A stretch of DNA of 23,979 nt, taken from positions 1 to 23,979 of IMG/VR virus record IMGVR_UViG_3300037189_019798. The stretch is one strand, 5' to 3'. Positions 20,299-23,979 of the stretch are shown one piece after another; positions within the stretch are counted from its first letter, which is position 1; the number at the start of each line of letters is the position of its first letter. Source of the DNA: a virus. The notes beneath the pieces were generated by a model. That model saw nothing but the letters and a program-made list of their open reading frames with translations, did not search any database and was not told the DNA's origin. Position numbers and translations under genes: made by a program.

Positions 20299-21818
20299 CA
20301 GAGGCCCTCAGAAGGAGGCAGGCCGAGCCCCAGCAGGCCGGCGAGCTGTCCACCCGGCGCAGCCGTGGCAGCCGTCGTGGTCGAGGTGCTCAGGTAGGCC
20401 TGCGCCTCGGCGCGATTCGACGATAGCCCGAGCATCACCCTGGCGTCAGCCTCGTCGATAATCCGCGCGGCCAGTAGATCGAGGACGCGCTGCGTCTTCG
20501 CCGCGTCGTCCTCATAGGCGCGGGACATGCCGAGCGTCACCTGCGGGTAGCAGCCCTCGAACGACGCCGGCGCCTCGGGCGAGAACCGGGCGAGCAGGTC
20601 GAGGATGATGGGCAGCAGCTCGCTGCGTTCGAAGTCGACAAAGGTGGGGCGCTGCTCGGCGATGCGCTGCTCGTGGGGAGCGTTCGCGATGAGCCTCGAC
20701 ACGCCCGATTGCGGCGCCCCGGGCTCGACGGAGTAGGCATCGGGGCTGTTGCCACGCGAGACGCCCAGCTCCTGCAGGTCCCGCGACGCCGAGGCCTCGA
20801 TAGCGGCGTGATCGGCCGACGGCGTCAGGTACTGCAGTACCTCGCCGTTGCCCACCTGGATGACGCTGTCAGGCCCGCCAACCAGCTCCTTTGTCTCGCG
20901 AGTGATGCCGCTGTAGACCGCTTGCGCATGCGCCTGCATGTTGACGACATGCTTCCGGTTGCTGCGGGCGACGTTGAGGTTGTCGACGTTGATGAGGCAG
21001 TCCCGGTCGGGCTCGGGCCAGAACCCGCCGGCCGGGGCCTCGGTGCGCAAGAACGCGATGGGCAGCATCCCCTCGTACACCTCGGACGGCGTCGAAACCT
21101 TTCCGTCTTCGCTGATGCGCCGATGCGTCCACGGTGACCACGCCTGGACGTTGCCGCGCTCGTCCTCGGTCCACTCACGCGACCAGACCCACCAGATATT
21201 CGCGCTGTCCCGGCCATGGTCGCGGGCCTGACGGATGGCGACGAACCAGAGCGCCTCGTCCTCGTCGGGCATCGAGGGATGCGTGATGGTGACGACGTCA
21301 TTCGGCCAATAGAGGTGAGCGACGCACTCACCCTCGTCGGCGGCGTCGATGCGCCGGAACCCGGCGACGATGACGACGGCGCGCGCGCCGGTTGCTGCCC
21401 GGCGCTCGGCCTCGGGCATGAGCACGTCGATGCGAACGTCCTCGAGGGCGTCCGCGAACGCGACGGCGCGCGGGTCATCGGCCGGCAGCGGTGCGCCGGC
21501 ATCGTCGATCAGCTCACGTTTCGCTGGCACCTGGTACACGCCCGAATCCTGCCGGGCGAAGAAGCGCATCCAGTTGATGGGATCGATGGGCATCGTCGAC
21601 CCGGTTCGCGGATAGGAACGCTCGAGCGCGGCGCGCACGATGGCCTGCTGGTCGCCGGCGTAGCGCTGGGCGATGCCCTTGATGGTGCTGTCGTAGTCGG
21701 CAGGGCGCGCGCGCCGGCCAGCGTCGAGCAGCGCCCGCAGCTGGTCTGGCTGCCACGCGCCGGCGTCCTGGCGAATCTGCTGCACGATGGCGTCGCTGGC
21801 GCTTCCGGGGATGAGCAT
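20298..21818 (-). CDS. Portal protein (506 aa)
   Basis: The gene follows the large terminase and encodes a 506-residue protein with portal-like layout. It has an N-terminal wing, a central beta-rich stalk/clip area (about 145-260, with HLYWPNDVVTITHPS and GMLPIAFLRTE), a conserved LNVARSNRKHVVNMQAHAQA helix region (281-300), then LGVSRGNSPDAYS (351-363) and SGVSRLIANA (371-380), common in portals. A C-terminal Thr/Ala- and Gly-rich tail closes it. It forms the dodecameric ring for DNA entry and exit. ATG 21818 lacks a Shine-Dalgarno site and follows GTTACA-17-TAGGCT by 6 bases, indicating a leaderless start, separate from the terminase genes 42 bases upstream. Confidence 0.88.
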   Translation of the reverse strand: MLIPGSASDAIVQQIRQDAGAWQPDQLRALLDAGRRARPADYDSTIKGIAQRYAGDQQAIVRAALERSYPRTGSTMPIDPINWMRFFARQDSGVYQVPAKRELIDDAGAPLPADDPRAVAFADALEDVRIDVLMPEAERRAATGARAVVIVAGFRRIDAADEGECVAHLYWPNDVVTITHPSMPDEDEALWFVAIRQARDHGRDSANIWWVWSREWTEDERGNVQAWSPWTHRRISEDGKVSTPSEVYEGMLPIAFLRTEAPAGGFWPEPDRDCLINVDNLNVARSNRKHVVNMQAHAQAVYSGITRETKELVGGPDSVIQVGNGEVLQYLTPSADHAAIEASASRDLQELGVSRGNSPDAYSVEPGAPQSGVSRLIANAPHEQRIAEQRPTFVDFERSELLPIILDLLARFSPEAPASFEGCYPQVTLGMSRAYEDDAAKTQRVLDLLAARIIDEADARVMLGLSSNRAEAQAYLSTSTTTAATAAPGGQLAGLLGLGLPPSEGL

Positions 21819-21824
21819 GCTGGC

Positions 21825-21853
21825 AGCCTACCACGCGCAGCCGGCCATGTAAC
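21825..21853 (-). promoter_or_regulatory. Promoter of portal operon: GTTACA-17 bp-TAGGCT, leaderless
   Basis: TAGGCT (21825-21830) lies 6 bases before the portal ATG on the minus strand, and GTTACA (21848-21853) is 17 bp upstream of it. A second TAGGCT (21858-21863) overlaps the terminase stop codon, so the hexamer occurs twice within 40 bases. No ribosome site precedes the ATG. It would let portal, MuF and gpG-like genes be expressed apart from terminase. Confidence 0.63.
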
Positions 21854-21860
21854 CGCCAGC

Positions 21861-23186
21861 CTACCCGACGATGCCCCACTCATCCGTCGCCGACGACGTC
21901 GACGCGACGTTCGCCCGCGGCCGGTACACCGGCCATTGCCAATGACAAAGGTAGCCGAGGGCGTCGATGCCATGGTCGATGTCGCCGCGCTTCTCGGGTT
22001 CGCCGTTCTTGTCGAGCGCCTGCGTCTCAAGCGCCTTCGCCAGCACCGGCGCAGCGTCGGCGTCGATGGTCACCCGGCGGTCGCGGAATAGCACGTTGAG
22101 CGTGTTAATGCGGTCGACGACGGGCGGGTTCGCCCGGCCATGCACCGGACGGAACCCGGCCTGCAGCAGGAGGTGAACGTCGGACAGCGACGAGGTCGAC
22201 CGCAGCGCGATGCCGCTGGCGTCGACGTAGGCCGGCACCTTCATCGCGTGCAGCTCCGACCGCGTCGGCTTCCGTCCGCGTGTGCGCTCGATGTGCCGGA
22301 GGATCCACCCGGCCGTGCGCTCAGCGTGCTCGTCCGTCGTCGTCCCGCCCTCTTTGATGACCTCGCCGACGATGTGCGCGACCTTCCGCTGCTCGTCGAC
22401 CTCGGCGACGACCCAATGCATGAACCGCACGTTGAAGTCGCACCCCACCATGATGCGCCCGGTGCCGGGCCGCACCGCCGGCGTGCCGCAATGCACCCGT
22501 CGGTCGAACCGCCCGTAGACCCTGCCGCCGCGCGCGGTGCGCACGCCCATCAGCTTCTCGCTGATGGCCTCGGCTGTCCCCAGGCGCGACCGTGACTCCT
22601 CGATGTACGCCGCCGGCAGGAAAGGGTTGTCCTCGGTGCGGATGACGTAGGCCCGCGTCGTCGGCGACGGCTTGGCGAGCACAAGGTCATACGCCGGTCC
22701 ATAGCCCTCGGGCGTCCCGGTCAGCACCAGCTCGAGCGCGTCGCCGACGCGCACGCGGGACATCGCCGGCACAAGCGCCTCGGGGTCGCACAGCTCCCAC
22801 TCGTCGATCCATGCGCCAATGGCGTTGATGCCCTCGGTGCTGCGCGGCCGGTCGAGCGAGCGGCACCAGAGCTCGAACTTCTTCTTCCGCCCCACCTCAA
22901 AAACGTGGGCCTGCTTCCAATGCCGCCAGGGGATTGCCCAGCGGTCGAGGCACTCCATGACCGCCCGCTCCATGACGTCGCGAACCATCGGGTAGGTCGG
23001 CTCGGTGCAGAGGATGGGGCCCTCGCTGCCGGCGCGCATGCCGAGGTCGAGGCAGAACGCGACGCCCAGGCTAGTCTTGCCCGAGCCATATCCGCCGCTG
23101 ACGACGCGCACGCCGGGCCCGCGGTCGGCCAGCACCTCGAGGTGACGCCGGCCGAACTGGGCGACGCCGCGCGTCGCTCCACTCAC
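21861..23186 (-). CDS. Terminase large subunit (441 aa)
   Basis: This is the packaging motor ATPase and nuclease. The Walker A motif is GGYGSGKTS (31-39), the Walker B motif is AWIDEWE (125-131, Asp128/Glu129), and a coupling-type LTGTPEG follows (155-161). The RNase-H-like nuclease domain begins at VGCDFN (247-252, Asp250), with further acidic candidates at VDASG (321-325) and DIDHGIDAL (402-410). All core residues are present, so it should be active. GTG at 23186 overlaps the TGA of the small-subunit-like gene (GTGA), and the start keeps Walker A at the usual distance. At 441 residues it is of typical compact size for HK97/Mu-like phages. I cannot assign a packaging strategy (cos or headful) by eye. 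Confidence 0.94.
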   Translation of the reverse strand: MSGATRGVAQFGRRHLEVLADRGPGVRVVSGGYGSGKTSLGVAFCLDLGMRAGSEGPILCTEPTYPMVRDVMERAVMECLDRWAIPWRHWKQAHVFEVGRKKKFELWCRSLDRPRSTEGINAIGAWIDEWELCDPEALVPAMSRVRVGDALELVLTGTPEGYGPAYDLVLAKPSPTTRAYVIRTEDNPFLPAAYIEESRSRLGTAEAISEKLMGVRTARGGRVYGRFDRRVHCGTPAVRPGTGRIMVGCDFNVRFMHWVVAEVDEQRKVAHIVGEVIKEGGTTTDEHAERTAGWILRHIERTRGRKPTRSELHAMKVPAYVDASGIALRSTSSLSDVHLLLQAGFRPVHGRANPPVVDRINTLNVLFRDRRVTIDADAAPVLAKALETQALDKNGEPEKRGDIDHGIDALGYLCHWQWPVYRPRANVASTSSATDEWGIVG

Positions 23187-23461
23187 TCGGCCGCCGTCGT
23201 CGTCACAACCGCAGGGACAAAGTCCAGCGTGTCATGCTTGCCCTCGTCGACCGCCACCGGCGCAGCCTCGGGGACCCTGCCGAGGTGGCGGTTGATGATG
23301 ACCTCGGCGGCACGCAGGCGAATCGCCTCGTTCTTCGATTGCAGCAGGGAAACCAGCGTAGCCACCGCCTGCGGACAAGCCTGCGCAAACGCTGCCTTGA
23401 CGTCGTCAGGGATGCGTTTTCGCCCACCGGGGTTTCCACTTTGTCCCTTTTGGAAAGGCAT
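23183..23461 (-). CDS. DUF5681-like, probable small terminase subunit (92 aa)
   Basis: The N-terminus carries FQKGQSGNPGGRKR (3-16), the signature of DUF5681 proteins, which often precede large terminases. A helical centre follows (DDVKAAFAQACPQAVATLVSL, 19-39, and NEAIRLRAAEVIINRHLG, 44-61), then an acidic/Thr-rich C-terminus. The basic N-terminal arm could contact DNA and the helices could oligomerise, as expected of a small terminase that recognises the packaging site. The ATG at 23461 has a good GGGGAG ribosome site 5-6 bases upstream and lies 16 bases after the stop of the HTH gene. Its stop is overlapped by the large terminase start. The small-subunit role is inferred from position. Confidence 0.8.
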   Translation of the reverse strand: MPFQKGQSGNPGGRKRIPDDVKAAFAQACPQAVATLVSLLQSKNEAIRLRAAEVIINRHLGRVPEAAPVAVDEGKHDTLDFVPAVVTTTAAE

Positions 23462-23477
23462 TGTTTCTCCCCTGCTA

Positions 23478-23975
23478 TCAGTCGGTAATATCTGTCATGT
23501 AGAGGTCAATCGGCAGCGTCCATCCTTCGAGCGGCCACGCCGGGGGCTGCTGGTCCGAGCGGCGAAAGACGTCGGCAATCTGCTGCGCCCGCCAGCGCAC
23601 GATAGCAGTCTGGTCCGACTCCCACCGGCTGACGGACTGCTTCTGTACCGACAGCGCCGCCGCGAGCTGGGGCTGCGACCAGCCTACCCGCTTGCGGGCG
23701 GCCCGCAGCTGTGCGCCGCCGCCGATGAGCACCGGGTCCGCCCGCCGCTCGTAGTTGAGCGCGCGCAGCCGGTCGCCCGACGATGCCCGAGCCTGCAGCC
23801 GCTGCACCGCCGCGGCGAGCGCGTCGACGCGCTCCTCGAGGCTCAGCGCCCGCCCATGCTCCGGTAAATCTTCATGACCAGCCCCCTGTCGCGCCTTGTC
23901 GGGGTCGTAGCCCGCAGAGCGGGCGACGGCTTCAAGGCCCTGAACCCAACCCGGCTTGTATTCCGTTGTGGTCAC
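23478..23975 (-). CDS. XRE-type helix-turn-helix protein (165 aa, start may lie beyond window)
   Basis: A Cro/C1-type HTH is clear at about 87-140: GAQLRAARKRVGWSQPQLAAALSVQKQSVSRWES, with recognition helix QKQSVSRWE (111-119). An N-terminal segment with a short heptad-like helix (LSLEERVDALAAAVQRLQA, 44-62) may mediate dimerisation, and the C-terminus (PPAWPLEGWTLPIDLYMTDITD) is not HTH. GTG 23975 is the only visible start and lies 4 bases from the window edge, so a longer N-terminus cannot be excluded. It is 16 bases upstream of the terminase genes. It might be a late-gene regulator, or a small-terminase-like DNA-recognition protein, since small terminases also use HTH folds. Confidence 0.76.
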   Translation of the reverse strand: MTTTEYKPGWVQGLEAVARSAGYDPDKARQGAGHEDLPEHGRALSLEERVDALAAAVQRLQARASSGDRLRALNYERRADPVLIGGGAQLRAARKRVGWSQPQLAAALSVQKQSVSRWESDQTAIVRWRAQQIADVFRRSDQQPPAWPLEGWTLPIDLYMTDITD

Positions 23976-23979
23976 ACGC

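Noticed and set aside
21831-21849. Very short ATG frame between terminase and portal
   Set aside because: Six codons only, no ribosome site; it lies within the portal promoter spacer.

Overview
The window is a late-gene segment of a tailed double-stranded DNA phage or prophage (Caudoviricetes, siphovirus-like) with high-GC DNA. It is gene-dense, and no stretch over 300 bases lacks a gene. All genes but one lie on the minus strand, so the map reads from right to left: XRE-type HTH protein, small-terminase-like protein, large terminase, portal, MuF-like minor head protein, Mu gpG-like protein, scaffold, major capsid protein, three small head-region genes, an unusual five-gene envelope/lysis-type operon, then a lambda-like tail operon (connector, tail terminator, tube, G/GT chaperones, tape measure, tail tip proteins, fibre-like proteins) that runs off the left edge. 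The head gene order matches Mu (terminase, portal, F-like, G-like, scaffold position, capsid), whereas the tail order is lambda/HK97-like. No tail sheath, integrase, tRNA or CRISPR array is visible.

Two translation strategies alternate. Inside operons the genes are tightly coupled (ATGA, GTGA or TGATG overlaps, or strong Shine-Dalgarno sites such as AGGAGG). The first gene of each transcription unit starting inside the window instead has no Shine-Dalgarno site, but has a TANNNT hexamer ending 5-7 bases before its start codon (portal, scaffold, envelope-operon leader, tail-operon leader and the lone plus-strand peptidase). This is the signature of leaderless mRNAs as described in Deinococcota and Actinomycetota. 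It divides the phage into five units and hints at such a host, but it does not identify one.

The most unusual part is 11174-15940. A TTGACC-17-TACTTT promoter drives, in order, a secreted Cys-containing protein, a secreted LamG-like protein, a membrane-anchored Cys-containing protein, a patatin-like phospholipase with an intact Ser/Asp dyad, and a small membrane protein of holin-like character. Facing it on the plus strand is an M15 zinc peptidase whose 3' end overlaps the small membrane protein gene. Together they suggest an envelope-attack or lysis cassette that uses a phospholipase, or else a cargo operon that changes the host surface. The peptidase and the tail operon share a tiny divergent promoter region with a 14-bp palindrome at its centre.

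The tail operon carries a clear programmed -1 frameshift (G_GGA_AAA) joining the two tail-assembly chaperones. The left-most gene is cut by the window edge, and the right-most may extend past it.
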